Assembly (NCBI GenBank): GCA_000827265.1
Contig: KN834751.1
Location: forward strand, 767,877 to 831,876
Direction of reading: 5' to 3'
DNA length: 64,000 bases
Origin: Collybiopsis luxurians FD-317 M1
Lineage: Eukaryota > Basidiomycota > Agaricomycetes > Agaricales > Omphalotaceae
The notes under the pieces are model-generated. The model saw only the letters and a program-made list of their open reading frames with translations. It was not told the origin of the DNA and made no database searches. The translations under genes were made by a program, and so were the position numbers. How positions within the stretch are numbered: position 1 is the stretch's first letter; every line of letters starts with the position of its first letter. Below are positions 21,206-31,868 of this stretch, in pieces.

Positions 21206-22540
21206 CTAAATATCGTCGTTCCATTGCCCAATATCTTGCTTCTCGATCTCTATAAACAATTTGCCAGCGATCCCAGGAAGGTAATCGCAGCAAAAGTCGT
21301 CGATGAAGGTGGATACGCGAAATTCCACGCGCCGTAAGGATTGGCATGATTGAACAAGATTGGTGAGAGCTCTGTCAACTCCGGGCAAGAAAGGCTTTCG
21401 TGGACCGTATTTCAATCCTATACGCAGTAAAGAGAGTGGTGATTCTAGGGAAGATAGATGGCCTAGGACTTTTTGAAAGCTTCCATCATGAACATTCACG
21501 AAATTAACTTCGAGTGTGGTAAGATAAGGTAATTTTGCGGATATCAGAGTTTTAAACAATTCTGCGTTATGATCAATTCGAGAGGAACGGCGGATACTTG
21601 GATCTGAAGCTAACGTACCATGATAATTTATGCCAGGCATTGTCGGGGGACCTCTCAGCGCAAGATGGGCCAAACTAGATGCAGAGATCAAACGGGATCC
21701 AGCACTTTCAGCCCCTCCGTCGCAACAAGATGCTAAATCCTGCCAGGTAGTGGCCAGTGCATGCAGTTTTTTCATGCAGAATGTTGTTCCAGGTGTAAAT
21801 AAATTGGCCAATCCCGGATCGACCTCGATCAGAACCAACTTACGCAGGACTGGGAAACGTGAAGTTACCTCCAGGTTTCCAGATGCTGAAGAGGAGCGAA
21901 AACTATCCAAGGTGTCTGCGCGCCCTAACCACAGGATGCGCTCGAGTTGGAGACTCTTGAGTTGGGCACTAGCCCTCAAGCAAACAATAAACGCCTGCAC
22001 AGACGCGTCATCCAACTGCAGGCAACTCAAACTCAGGCGTTCTAGCGTGGAATTAACGCAGAGAAACTTGTCTAAGGCGGCAATGTTCCAGGGATCTTCT
22101 GGCTCGCGAAAGGAAATTGAGAGGGAGCAGAGGTTTGGAAAGTGTGAGTTGGCAGCGAGATCAAATAGGGCGCGTCCAAAGTGCTGCTCCCCCCAACCGC
22201 TATCGCTTTCCTTTCCCGTGAATGAGAGTTCCCGAATGCACATTCGAATCTGTGGGACCTGCAAAAGGACACCTAGGGTGCAGATTTGGCCAGGTTTCTC
22301 CAATCGTTCCGGTACGAAAACTCCTTCCTCGTCTTGTCGACAGCCTTTCCATTCGACATTTTTATGGTCTGTCATGCTACTTCTGTGCGTGTATCGCAAA
22401 CTGAGATGCCTGAACAAGTGCTTGCGACATCTGGACAACCAGGCCCAGGAGACGAGGGAGGAAGATTCGAGAGTTTTGAGGGAATCCCGGCATTCATCGA
22501 TGATAAGCTCAAATATTTCGAGCGGGAAACGACAGGCCAT
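21206..22540 (-). CDS. F-box/LRR-like protein
   Basis: Single exon, 444 aa from the ATG at 22540; the open frame continues nine codons upstream without another ATG. The N-terminus has an F-box-like motif: FPLEIFELIIDECRDS, then SLVSWAWLSRCRKHLFRHLS. A long leucine-rich part follows (LCSLSISF, LERLSLSCLQL, LKSLQLERI, LTTLEVNFVNV) with the spacing of irregular LRRs. It would recruit an unknown substrate to an SCF ubiquitin ligase. It is not an obvious close paralogue of the pair at 8.9-12.3 kb, but shares the architecture. Its neighbour upstream, at 22966-24384 in the same direction, is also F-box-like. Confidence 0.75.
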   Translation of the reverse strand: MACRFPLEIFELIIDECRDSLKTLESSSLVSWAWLSRCRKHLFRHLSLRYTHRSSMTDHKNVEWKGCRQDEEGVFVPERLEKPGQICTLGVLLQVPQIRMCIRELSFTGKESDSGWGEQHFGRALFDLAANSHFPNLCSLSISFREPEDPWNIAALDKFLCVNSTLERLSLSCLQLDDASVQAFIVCLRASAQLKSLQLERILWLGRADTLDSFRSSSASGNLEVTSRFPVLRKLVLIEVDPGLANLFTPGTTFCMKKLHALATTWQDLASCCDGGAESAGSRLISASSLAHLALRGPPTMPGINYHGTLASDPSIRRSSRIDHNAELFKTLISAKLPYLTTLEVNFVNVHDGSFQKVLGHLSSLESPLSLLRIGLKYGPRKPFLPGVDRALTNLVQSCQSLRRVEFRVSTFIDDFCCDYLPGIAGKLFIEIEKQDIGQWNDDI

Positions 22541-22567
22541 TCGTTGAGGGAGACGCGGTGAGGGCAA

Positions 22568-22965
22568 GGGAAAAGGAAACGAGACTGCTGGCAGCCGCCT
22601 ACCCTGCCCTACCTATCCCCAAGGTATTGAATTCAGCACAGGCTGCCCGGGTCTTGTTCGGGTATCAATGGAGTAAACGCACAGAAACATACAACATGCA
22701 AGCATCGATATCGATTAGCAAAGGACACAAAGGACACAAAGGACAAGTAGCAAGTGAGACCTGTAAGTAGGTAAAGAACAAAGGGAAATGCAGTCTGGTT
22801 CCGCCGGTTTACAACACAGAAAGCCTAAAACGAAGATGGCTGCGATTATCATTGGAGAGGGACGAGAAGGGGAGACGGTGTCAAACTTAATCAGCGTTGT
22901 AAAAAAAGGACTGAAGAACAGATGCAACGAGTACTTTATAACAGGCATGTGATACAGAGAAAGAG
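22568..22965. other. Intergenic region with short AAGGACACA repeat
   Basis: Separates two minus-strand F-box-like genes, so it holds the 3' end of one and the promoter of the other. Two to three copies of AAAGGACACA lie at 22723-22744. Nothing else was seen. Confidence 0.5.
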
Positions 22966-24384
22966 TTAGATGATATCGAGCACCAGTCCCTGGGTTTCGA
23001 GTTCCTCCAACTTCGCTCGATCCGATTGGCTTCCTGTTCCCATAAGCAATCCGCTAGACACGGTCAATTCCTGCAGAGGCTCTATATCTTCATTTATACG
23101 ATACCTCGAATACCTCGAGTATACCTCGTCATAGAAGCCGTCAATGTCGTCCTTGTCAGAAAGCAATGGGTCTTCCCACCGCGATCGAGCTACATCAAAG
23201 ATGGTGGTTTTGATACCATCGTCAAACTTAAACACAGGTCCAAGCGAGGCACCAAGTTCAGAATTTTGCAACAGGGTAAGACCGAGTAGGTTTGGTAGAA
23301 TAGGAAATCCGTCGTCAGGTTTAACAACTAAGATACTGCAAATGCTGGGAATGTGGAGGAAGCAGTCAATGAAGGAAAAATATTCCAACGTAGGGATCTC
23401 CATGAGAAGACCCGCCAAACAACACAGGGTTATGCCCGGAAAAGAATCCAGAGTAAGAGAAAGCAGAGGACATTCGGAACGCCCAATTAGACCAGAAAGG
23501 TGCGCGATAGGATTCGTTACATGCGGGTTGACATAATCATGCTTGATAGTCAAAGAAGTCAACTTGGGCAAGGTGAAAGCGTCGAGAAATTCGGGACATC
23601 CTGTGAGCTCTACGAAGTGCAGTGTCATTTGAGAGAGATGCGCGAGCCAAATAATTGCTTCTTCCGGAAGATCGCTTTCTTCAACGTCAGGAACAGCGAG
23701 TTCGCAAGTTTCCAGAAGGGGGCAAGAAAAAATAATGTTTAGGAATTCAATAGGATCGCGGGAGATTCCAGACAAGTTCAGCGTAGTGATCGACGAAGAA
23801 GCCGGTAGGTATATAAAAACCTCGGGTGAGTACTGCGGAGCAATGAAGGTGAAATGAGAGAGGCGAGGAGCATTTTTGATAGAGCGAAGTATGGCGGATC
23901 GTGCGTGAACTTTCGCGGTGGATTGAAGATGAAGACTGTTAAGCAAAGGAAGTCGGAGGCTTTTAGATTCAAATAGATGTTTGATGCATTGAAAATCCAT
24001 ATCGATATCCAGAGACTGCAATCGTGCGGAAAATTGGACGAGAAAATCAAGGTATGTCGTGGATAATCGTGAGGTGGCCATGTTCGACTGGGTCTTTGTG
24101 ATGGCCAGATCGAAAGGTCGAGAACCGCCGCGTTGGATCCATGAACGAATCAAATCGACTTCAGGATATGTCTTCCCTACTTTGATGCTCAAACTAAACC
24201 AAAGCGAGGGTGTTCCGTTCACCAGACGCCTCCATTGACCGCATACATGAGACAAAAGGACCACGGCAGGCAAACGAGCATGACTTGGCGTTTGGGAATG
24301 TTGTTTGGAGGCCGGAAGCTTAATATATGCTCGGAAAATTTCCGTGAGAGTCTCGTTGGGGCAGAGCAAGATTGGTGTAGTCAT
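22966..24384 (-). CDS. F-box-like protein
   Basis: Single exon, 472 aa, ATG at 24384. The N-terminus matches the common Agaricomycete F-box arrangement: LLCPNETLTEIFRAYI (about 6-21) and then LPAVVLLSHVCGQWRRLVNG (about 39-58) followed by TPSLWFSLSI. In that family the HVC-x-WR block ends the F-box. The rest is leucine-patterned (SLTIKHDYV, LLSLTLDSFPG, LGLTLLQNSELG) without a recognisable catalytic domain. It would be a substrate adaptor for SCF ubiquitin ligases. These genes form very large, fast-evolving families in mushrooms, so orthology cannot be judged. Confidence 0.8.
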   Translation of the reverse strand: MTTPILLCPNETLTEIFRAYIKLPASKQHSQTPSHARLPAVVLLSHVCGQWRRLVNGTPSLWFSLSIKVGKTYPEVDLIRSWIQRGGSRPFDLAITKTQSNMATSRLSTTYLDFLVQFSARLQSLDIDMDFQCIKHLFESKSLRLPLLNSLHLQSTAKVHARSAILRSIKNAPRLSHFTFIAPQYSPEVFIYLPASSSITTLNLSGISRDPIEFLNIIFSCPLLETCELAVPDVEESDLPEEAIIWLAHLSQMTLHFVELTGCPEFLDAFTLPKLTSLTIKHDYVNPHVTNPIAHLSGLIGRSECPLLSLTLDSFPGITLCCLAGLLMEIPTLEYFSFIDCFLHIPSICSILVVKPDDGFPILPNLLGLTLLQNSELGASLGPVFKFDDGIKTTIFDVARSRWEDPLLSDKDDIDGFYDEVYSRYSRYRINEDIEPLQELTVSSGLLMGTGSQSDRAKLEELETQGLVLDII

Positions 24385-25029
24385 CTGGGCTGATTGCGGA
24401 GAGAACGGAGGACGGGAAGCTGCATATCAGATTGAGGGTTGAGTATACATGGATGAGATGGATGAAAATACATACAACCTGTGGATTTCTGGTGATATTC
24501 GTTCGATGAGGATGGTACGATTCTAAGAAGCTTGGTTTGGCTAGCTTTGGCCGCGCTTTAAAAGGAAATACGAATAACGTGACTTACACTCTGGTTTAAC
24601 TTAGTTATCGACTACCGTGAGTCTCATCTATGTCTTTTCTTAGCAAACTAATGCACTCAAACTAATGAAATTAGGTCTTCGGAACAAGGGAGGCCGTTCT
24701 CTCAGATGTCATCTTGAAACAACACCTTCTATTCCACGCAAGGTATGGTCCAAGTTCCGATAGCAGCCAACGGGCCACTACTTTACTATGCTCATTGCCG
24801 ACAGGCTTCAACGTGGTCTAAGTATACAGCATTTGAATGCCATTGGAAGAGGCGCTTGAAGAAATGTACAGTCCGCACTAAAGTACCCGCTTCGCCACAT
24901 ATTGTTCATTAGCACTACCGATCACTCCGATCGCGGTCATTTATTCCCTTGAAGTGAGACGGTGGTTATATTATACGTTCGACTTCTGCATGGTAACTTT
25001 TTCTATCTTTCCTTCTTTTCTTCGTGATA
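24385..25029. other. Divergent intergenic region
   Basis: Between the F-box gene on minus and the copper radical oxidase on plus. A short frame at about 24680-24830 looks like it might be an exon remnant, but it lacks a partner exon. Promoters of both genes must lie here. Confidence 0.4.
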
Positions 25030-27358
25030 ATGACGAGGACTTTCGTCCCAGTCCTGGCTTTCATCGGCCATGTTCTTGCACAGTCTTCAACAACTACTTC
25101 CTCCGGTCAACCACTTCATTCCGGCAATGTGGGGCAGTTTGAAATCGTTGGAGACAGTGTAGTCAGCGCTCAACAGGTAACGTTAGCAAAAACGATCCCC
25201 AGAGCGTCGAATAAACTCGATCTTGCAGATGTTCTTGGGTACTTTGGACAAAGTCTTTATCGTGGACAAGGTCGAAAACAATCCGGCCCAAATTAACGGT
25301 CATCCTGCGTGGGGTTCTCGTGTGTCAAATTCTCATCTACGGTTTCTTGCCCTCTCTTATGCGTTTCTAGAATACTCGCTTTCTACTGAGAAGGCCACTC
25401 CGATGGATGTTATCACAAACTCTTTTTGCGCCGGAGGAAACGTTCTCGGCAACGGAACTTGGGTTAACATCGGTGGAAATCAACCGATCACGTACGGTGG
25501 TGCTAACTGGGACGACCCCTCGAGCAATGGTCCCTACCAAGATCCGGATGGCCGTAACTCGTAAGTACTCTTCGTTTTCTTTCTGAAAATACGAAACTAA
25601 TTTGTGTATGCAACAGGATAAGGATGCTCAACCCTTGCGATGATCAGTCTTGTAACTGGGTCATGGGCACGCCAATGACGACGCGGAGATGGTATCCAAC
25701 AGTGTGAATGTCTTTCCCTTTTCTGCCACCCTCTATTTCTTAATTTTCTCCAGAGAAACTTTGGAAGATGGTTCAGTAATCATTCTGGGTGGTTGCAATA
25801 ACGGCGGATTTGTCAATGACGCGGGACAGGATAATCCGACTTATGAATTCTTTCCGAGTCAAGGTCCACCGACAACTTCTCCAATCCTTCAGAACACTCT
25901 TCCTACGAATCTATACCCGCTCACATGGCTTCTGCCTTCAGGAAAGCTTCTTCTACAGTCCAACTGGAAGACCGTTCTTTTAGATTACCATACCAAGCAG
26001 GAGACTCCGCTCGATGACATTCCCGATGCAGTGCGTACGTATCCCGCAAGCGCCGGGACAGTTATGATGCCTCTCACTCCGAATAACAACTGGACTTCCA
26101 CAATCTTGTTCTGCGGCGGGACAAACCTCCAACCAAGCCAGTGAGCGCCTTTTGTTACCGATAAACACTTCCGAGGTTGATTGAGCTGTTCAGATGGACT
26201 ACGGATTGGGATATCGCCGCATATCCTGCTTCGACTTCATGTGTCAAGATTACACCGGATGTTTCGTCTTCCTATGTTCAAGATGATCCTCTTCCAATTG
26301 GTCGTTCCATGGCAAACCTGATTTTCCTTCCGAACGGCAAGATCGTCTGTCTGAATGGCGTACGAACAGGTCCGTCTCCACTTGTAGTTTGCTGTTGAAC
26401 ATTTGTCTTGATCTGCCCCCAGGGACTGCTGGGTATGGCAACGTATCTTGGGCTATTGGACAGTCTTTTGGCGACAACCCTGTCTTGCAACCGGTGATCT
26501 ATGACCCCGATGCTCCTGCTGGTAAACGATGGTCGAGTGAAGGTTTATCTCCGAGCACTATTCCTCGGCTATATCATTCCTCGGCCATCTTGTTACCTGA
26601 TGGTGAGCTTCCTCAGGCTCAGAACGTACCTTATTGCATACAACTCACATTTCACTAGGTTCTATTCTCGTCAGTGGATCAAACCCCAACAGCGACTACA
26701 ACGTCGGCCCTGACGTCAAATATCCCACCGAGTACAGAGTAGAAAGGTTTTATCCGTCTTATTTCAACCAACGGAGACCTCAACCCGTTGGCTTACCAAA
26801 GCAGCTCTCATATGGAGGACCTCGTTTTGACATTTCCCTCAATTCGGATGATCTCTTCGGGGATGTGACCCATGTAACCAATGCCACTGTAATCATCATT
26901 AGACCAGGCTTCTCGACCCATGCCCTGGTACGATTATTATCCTTTATCTTCCATTATCTACTCATGCGGTTGCATATTCACAGAACATGGGACAACGATT
27001 TGTTCAACTCGAGTCAACTTACACTGCGTATGCCACCAACAACACCGCGGTCTTACATGTGAACCAGGTTCCTCCAAACCCCGCCATTCTTGCTCCAGGT
27101 CCTGCACTTCTTTTCGTCGTTGTGAATGGTGTTCCCTCTGTCGGCGTTCAAGTGATGATTGGGTCAGGACAGCTCGGACAGCAATCCGTCCAGGCACCGG
27201 ACACATTGCCAACCTCGAACATCATTCAGGCCTCAAATAACAACAACCAGAGTAGCCATAGTACCGGTACGCAGGAGAGTGGGAGCATGTCACAGTTCAG
27301 CTTGAGTTATTCCGGTTTTTGGCCTGCGTTACTTGTTTTCGGTTATCTATCGCTCTAA
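25030..27358 (+). CDS. Copper radical oxidase, glyoxal-oxidase type (AA5_1-like)
   Basis: Extracellular enzyme that oxidises small aldehydes and makes H2O2, the oxidant for lignin peroxidases. Exons 25030-25176, 25229-25319, 25371-25560, 25617-25703, 25754-26140, 26194-26369, 26423-26602, 26659-26927 and 26984-27358 give 633 aa. Residues 1-18 form a signal peptide. The galactose-oxidase-like propeller carries all five expected active-site residues: Cys99 (NSFCAGGNVLGNG), Tyr169 (TRRWYPTV), Tyr410 and His411 (IPRLYHSSAILLPDG), and His507 (GFSTHAL). The last 60 residues are Ser/Asn/Gln-rich and end in a hydrophobic segment (SGFWPALLVFGYLSL), which suggests GPI anchoring to the wall or membrane, as in the CRO1/CRO2 types. 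The intron pattern supports an intact gene. Substrate preference cannot be read from sequence. Confidence 0.93.
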
Positions 27359-27757
27359 CGTGTAGAATTGGACATTTTTACGCTCTCTTTCTCTATTCAC
27401 TCCTTTGGATTTTGGGGATTTTCATTGGACCTTTGCTACTCACGGACACCTAACAGTACACTAGATATCTACATTTTGACGGACTGATATCGCATTTTAC
27501 GTTTATTACATGTCGCTCTAAAATATTTCTTGTATTTGTGTAGTATAGACTCACTGGTAGTACATAATCTTTGGAATATGAAATCAATTATTCTGTAGTT
27601 TGCTCGAAACTCCATGGATTCTGAGGCCCATCTCTGTGGTGCTTGTGTCACTAGTTTGAGGAAGATGAAAGAACCAACCGTACCACATGAATGACACAGG
27701 TGGTGTCTACAGACGTTGCTCAAGTACAAATATTGCTCAATTACCCCTCCACCATGT

Positions 27758-27850
27758 GGTCTAATAGTGTAGAGGTTAGCACATGGGATTTTGACTGTCT
27801 AAGATTTCTCAAAGTTTCCCATAACCCAGGTTCGAGTCCTGGTTAGACCT
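27758..27850 (+). tRNA. tRNA-Gln (anticodon TTG) with 21-nt intron
   Basis: A full cloverleaf can be drawn. The 7-bp acceptor GGTCTAA pairs with TTAGACC, and the D-arm region is GTGTAGAGGTTAGCAC. The anticodon stem TGGGA pairs with TCCCA, and the T-arm is CCAGG-TTCGAGT-CCTGG with perfect pairing. The anticodon TTG is at 27791-27793, decoding CAA glutamine. A 21-nt intron (27795-27815) sits at the canonical place one base after the anticodon. Mature length is 72 nt. A T-rich run follows within 15 bp (TTTTATTTTTATTTTT), which would serve as the RNA polymerase III terminator. Confidence 0.93.
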
Positions 27851-27853
27851 AAT

Positions 27854-27872
27854 ACTTTTATTTTTATTTTTA
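27854..27872 (+). terminator. Pol III T-run after tRNA-Gln
   Basis: T-rich sequence with runs of four or more T directly after the tRNA-Gln gene, the usual RNA polymerase III stop signal. Confidence 0.7.
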
Positions 27873-28462
27873 CACCATCCTGCATCCCCATTATCTGGTT
27901 CTTTCATATATGCCATTACGTTTTATGCTTCCATTCACAGAGGTCAGCATGTCAGTGAGGTCTTCTCAAATTAAAACCAGTGAGATATTCAGTATCCCCA
28001 AGCACAGCTTTACCGGCGTTACTCTCTGACACTGACGATGATCTTACGCTTGGCGTATTTCCGTCAACATACAATTCGCAATTTGTCCCAACAAAGGTAG
28101 CTATGTAAATCTACGGACTCGGAATCTGTCGATCCCCGTTGCACGGTCTTATTTGGCCTTCCCCAGTTTTGCATGAACGCATGGACGGTTGCCTCACCTG
28201 CTTGTGCGAGAATAACGATGAATTTAACAATTTGCGGTGCGGCGATTCGGTAAGACAAACTGACCCTGCGTCAGGCGGTACTGATCTCCTTGATAATGGA
28301 TCTATCCCTACCTCAGTTGCAAGCTGAATATTTTTCCGAGTGTATTTATATAAGCTGGAATCCCTGCTTATAGTTGGATAATAGCTTAACAGCTTCCGTT
28401 CTCTTTCGACCTCTTACAGCCTCTTACAGTCGTCTAATCTTATTCTTTGTCCATTTCTAAAG
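27873..28462. other. Intergenic region
   Basis: No gene supported. It holds the promoter of the secreted-protein gene at 28463; a TATA-like TTTATATAAG lies near 28344, about 120 bp upstream of that start codon. Confidence 0.45.
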
Positions 28463-29196
28463 ATGTTCACTCCTCGATCCTTATTCGCTCCTCTTTTGGC
28501 GGCCTTACTCACCACTAACTTTGTGGCCGCTACACCTGTGCAGCTTTTTGCACGTTCCAGCACGCTGACAGCAGCCAATAATTTCACGCTGGCTGCCTTA
28601 AACAACACGCTTCCGAATGCCAACACGACTGGAGTCCCTCTTGTTCTGGCCTCAGCGGGTGGGTCTCTATTTTACTGCTCACAAATATATCTGATACTCA
28701 GTCGGGTATGTCCATCTTTTCAGGCGCCATCGATGGAGAGTCGTTTCAAGAAACCGCGGTACGAGATATCCTGCATTTGCTTTATTAGCAGCTGACTCGC
28801 GCTCCGCAGACTTATGCTTCTACTGGGTACAATAGCTTTCCTTCTCTTGGCCTCGTAGGTGGCAACCTTCGCGCGTTTGACGCGCAAGGTAATTGGCACA
28901 CCAATGCCAGTACTGGCTCCGGCGATGCACTGGTTTGGGGTACTAGCAGCTTCTACTCCAGTCCTGCCAACACAAATTTCTCCGCGGTCACCCTCTCCGC
29001 TAGCAGCGACTTCGCAGCTCTTGCCTACAATGGGAGTACGGATTTGTGGTATCTGTGCCCAAGCGATTCCCCGACGACGGCAGTCGCCCAAAACGTCGTG
29101 TACTTCAATACTCAAACAATTCCCTCGAAGTCTGGAGTTGAAGGTGCTAGCCCTATCCAGTGCTATTCTGTGACACTGAACATAGTGCCTGTGTGA
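28463..29196 (+). CDS. Small secreted protein of unknown function
   Basis: Exons 28463-28658, 28724-28758 and 28810-29196 give 205 aa. An N-terminal signal peptide (LFAPLLAALLTTNFVAATP) is clear, followed by Ser/Thr/Asn-rich sequence with several N-glycosylation sequons (NFT, NNT, NTT, NAS, NGS). The mature part is rich in Gly, aromatic and small residues (GYNSFPSLGLVGGNLRAFD, SFYSSPANTNFS), which fits a beta-rich extracellular fold. Only two Cys are present in the mature chain (LWYLCPSD and IQCYSV), likely one disulfide. The middle exon is only 35 nt. I recall similar unnamed secreted proteins in mushrooms but no characterised member. It could be a wall protein or an effector-like small secreted protein. 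Confidence 0.75.
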
Positions 29197-29951
29197 ATGA
29201 GGATTCGGAGACGAAGCAATGATTGTTGACTTTTGGAGTCTGGTAGCTTCTAAATTCGATTTTAGTTCACGGAGTTGTTCGCGACTGTCAAGGACTTTGC
29301 TTTATACTAGATACTTGCACTTTTTAATAGATAGTAGTTATCTTGTCACTTCTTGCTGCGGATGCAAACAGAACGGATGAGTCTCAACCATTGGACACTC
29401 ACGACGAAAAAAAGCTGATCTCCATTACAAAAATAACCACCACGATACATTGGATTTAACACGCTGAAGACAAAAGCGGGGCGCTTGTACGCCAGATCCA
29501 CTACCCAGGACTAATTGAAGTAAATGGTTAAACCAGGCTAGTCCGATCTTCAACGCGATATGTAATGTCTCGTGATGCAACGCGATCACGCGAGCTTGAA
29601 GCAGCATTCTTGGCAAAATATAGAATTTGTTCATGGAAACAAACTCTGTATGCTTGCAGAGCATGTTAAATCAAATTTATCCCGAATCCAGTCAGAATTT
29701 CCAGTTTTTATCTCCTACAAACTGTACTTTTCAAATTGGCTGAACGCATTTGCATGACAGGTCTGCTCGAGGAATACCGATTTTCATTATTTAATACTGA
29801 TGCGTTTTGTTTTCGTTCTCGTATAAATACTGGAAATACATGAACCTAAATATGGCAGATCAGCCGGCGGACAATTGTAAAAGAAAGAAAATTATTTGCC
29901 ATGCGTGGATAGTCATTATTCGTGCGGAAAATTACCACAATTGATATAAAT
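29197..29951. other. Gene-free stretch
   Basis: AT-rich region with only short frames. It should contain the terminator of the secreted-protein gene and the promoter of the next gene. No repeat or RNA gene was recognised. Confidence 0.45.
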
Positions 29952-31307
29952 ATGACTATGAGTTGGGCCTTCACTTGGAATCGTCTTGGATATCTCTTCA
30001 TGCTTTCACCTTTGGAAACTAAGTCCACATATCGCGCCACCCGTGCTCCCAGTCTCAAAACTCCCAACAGATACATGACCTGCGTCGGTGAAAGTGAAAA
30101 CGAGGTCACCTTTTGCTCTCCCAGCGCAGGTACTTGCACAGTTGAATTTCAGCCACAAGAGGCTCGAACGCGCCGATCTCGGTCAACCTCTTCTCTTTCC
30201 TCCCCGTGTCAAAGTGGAACTGATGTCGAAGAGGAAATTTCCAAACACGCAGTAGCCAAGAAGAAGAGGAAGAAGAGGAAGAGTTATGCAAAACTGTTGA
30301 AAAAGAAGGTCTGGCAGTTGATTCAATCTTCAGACAGTTGCACAGCAACAGCATCGACCTTGACGACTAGTTCATCTACCTCTTCATTCACCTCTCCGCA
30401 TACCGATCCTCGAGCAGAGCCTCCTTCTCCCTTCACAAACTTCATCGATAGTTCTTCCACCCTTGTCTCAGCAGAGATTCGAGATGCACCTCCCAGATCC
30501 AGCTCTCTGTTCTATTTTGGACGTCGCAGAAACAGCTGCAGCACATCCAATTCTTCTAGCATCAAGACGTCATCTACCACTGCTAGCAAAACCAACCTGA
30601 CATTTGGCAGTCTCTTGGGATGTGACAGCGCCAGCTCGCGTCACGCACAGGATAGGCGTGCCAAAAGCGTACGACGTTCCCGTTCCTTTGACGATGCCGA
30701 TCGCCTCGATCTCTCCAATTACATTGCCCACCTCGAGGAAACTGCCCGTGCTAACATGCAGCGTGAGCTAAGCCGCCAAAGGGAGCTAGCTGAAAAGACA
30801 GCGCGTCTTCAGGAGGAGAATCAAAAATCCAGGAAGACAGATGCTCTCGTCAAAACCACCCGCGAGCTAGCTTTACGTGAACTAAAACGTGAGCTAACCG
30901 AGGGCGGCCCAGGGCCTATTCTGTCTGATAATCAGGATGTTATCCCAGAATATGAGGATGATAACGCTTGGGATTCCCTGGATAGAGCTACTCAGAAGCT
31001 AGCTCAGTCCGAGCTTGAACGGGAACTTGCGGGACGAAGCTGCCAGCGCTGGGCTGACATCCAGGATATACAATCCGAGCCACAAGGGAATGTCGAGGAT
31101 GCTCTCGACAAGGCTATGGAAGAGCTTGCGAAGATTGTCCTTTGGAGGAGAGGCAGTGTCATCTTCGAAGAGGATGGGCCTGACCAAGAGGTGGATCCTG
31201 ATGGAGCGCTATCCGACGACCAATCCGACGAGATATCGGACGAACAGATTGAAGATGCTTTCCGAATTTCGGAGTACATAAAGGAAGGTGGCTGGGTGCT
31301 TAGATGA
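29952..31307 (+). CDS. Basic, Ser-rich coiled-coil protein of unknown function
   Basis: Single exon, 451 aa from the ATG at 29952; the frame is open about ten codons upstream without an ATG. It has a strongly basic cluster (AKKKRKKRKSYAKLLKKKVW, about 102-121) that looks like a nuclear localisation signal. A Ser/Thr-rich middle follows. After RRAKSVRRSRSFDDADRLDL comes a long charged helical part (about 260-320: RELSRQRELAEKTARLQEEN), likely coiled coil. The C-terminus is acidic (DDQSDEISDEQIED). Repeated ELxRELx units (ALRELKRELTE, AQSELERELAG) suggest an internal helical repeat. No catalytic domain. The function is unknown; a nuclear or scaffold role is only an inference. Confidence 0.6.
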   Translation: MTMSWAFTWNRLGYLFMLSPLETKSTYRATRAPSLKTPNRYMTCVGESENEVTFCSPSAGTCTVEFQPQEARTRRSRSTSSLSSPCQSGTDVEEEISKHAVAKKKRKKRKSYAKLLKKKVWQLIQSSDSCTATASTLTTSSSTSSFTSPHTDPRAEPPSPFTNFIDSSSTLVSAEIRDAPPRSSSLFYFGRRRNSCSTSNSSSIKTSSTTASKTNLTFGSLLGCDSASSRHAQDRRAKSVRRSRSFDDADRLDLSNYIAHLEETARANMQRELSRQRELAEKTARLQEENQKSRKTDALVKTTRELALRELKRELTEGGPGPILSDNQDVIPEYEDDNAWDSLDRATQKLAQSELERELAGRSCQRWADIQDIQSEPQGNVEDALDKAMEELAKIVLWRRGSVIFEEDGPDQEVDPDGALSDDQSDEISDEQIEDAFRISEYIKEGGWVLR

Positions 31308-31868
31308 ACAGCGACCATTCGGCCAAGCAGTGCTGACTGTTCGTTTCGTGCTCCTTATTCATTATCGATACCCCAGCATCTTCATTATATCCCATGACTT
31401 GATACCTATATGCGTCCATTATGCAGTATGTGATATGCCTACTAGTATGAATTCACTCACCTTCTGGGGACTGCGGCTTTATCACGGAAGAGAGGGTCGT
31501 GACACACGTGATGGTGACATTTCGCGTTGTTGCCGATGGTTGGGTGTCCGGCGTCCGAGTTCAAACTTCTCACTTACATTTCAGAGAGGTCCGCCGAGAG
31601 ATACCACACTCCAAGGGAATCTTCCAAAGTCTTCCACATAACCTCGTGGCCAAGCTGCAGATATTGATATTGGTGCTAAAGTATCCAAATTCCCGATGCA
31701 GTTGATCGACGCTATCACCTTCTATGATCTAGGCTGCGCCTGGCGAGGATCAGGTAACGAATGCTTCAGACGCTTTCCGGACAGTCCAGACCCTAACCAT
31801 GGAATATGATGAGGCAGCTACTCTATGCGGGAAAATAGGATTCAAGTATCAAGCACTACAATACAATA
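31308..31868. other. Convergent intergenic region
   Basis: 3'-3' gap between the coiled-coil gene (plus) and the COQ8-like gene (minus). Frames of up to 117 codons occur on plus but lack any protein signature. Nothing else was seen. Confidence 0.45.

Noticed and set aside
24680..24830. Possible exon between the F-box and oxidase genes
   Set aside because: A short readable piece flanked by splice-like sites, but no second exon or homology supports it.
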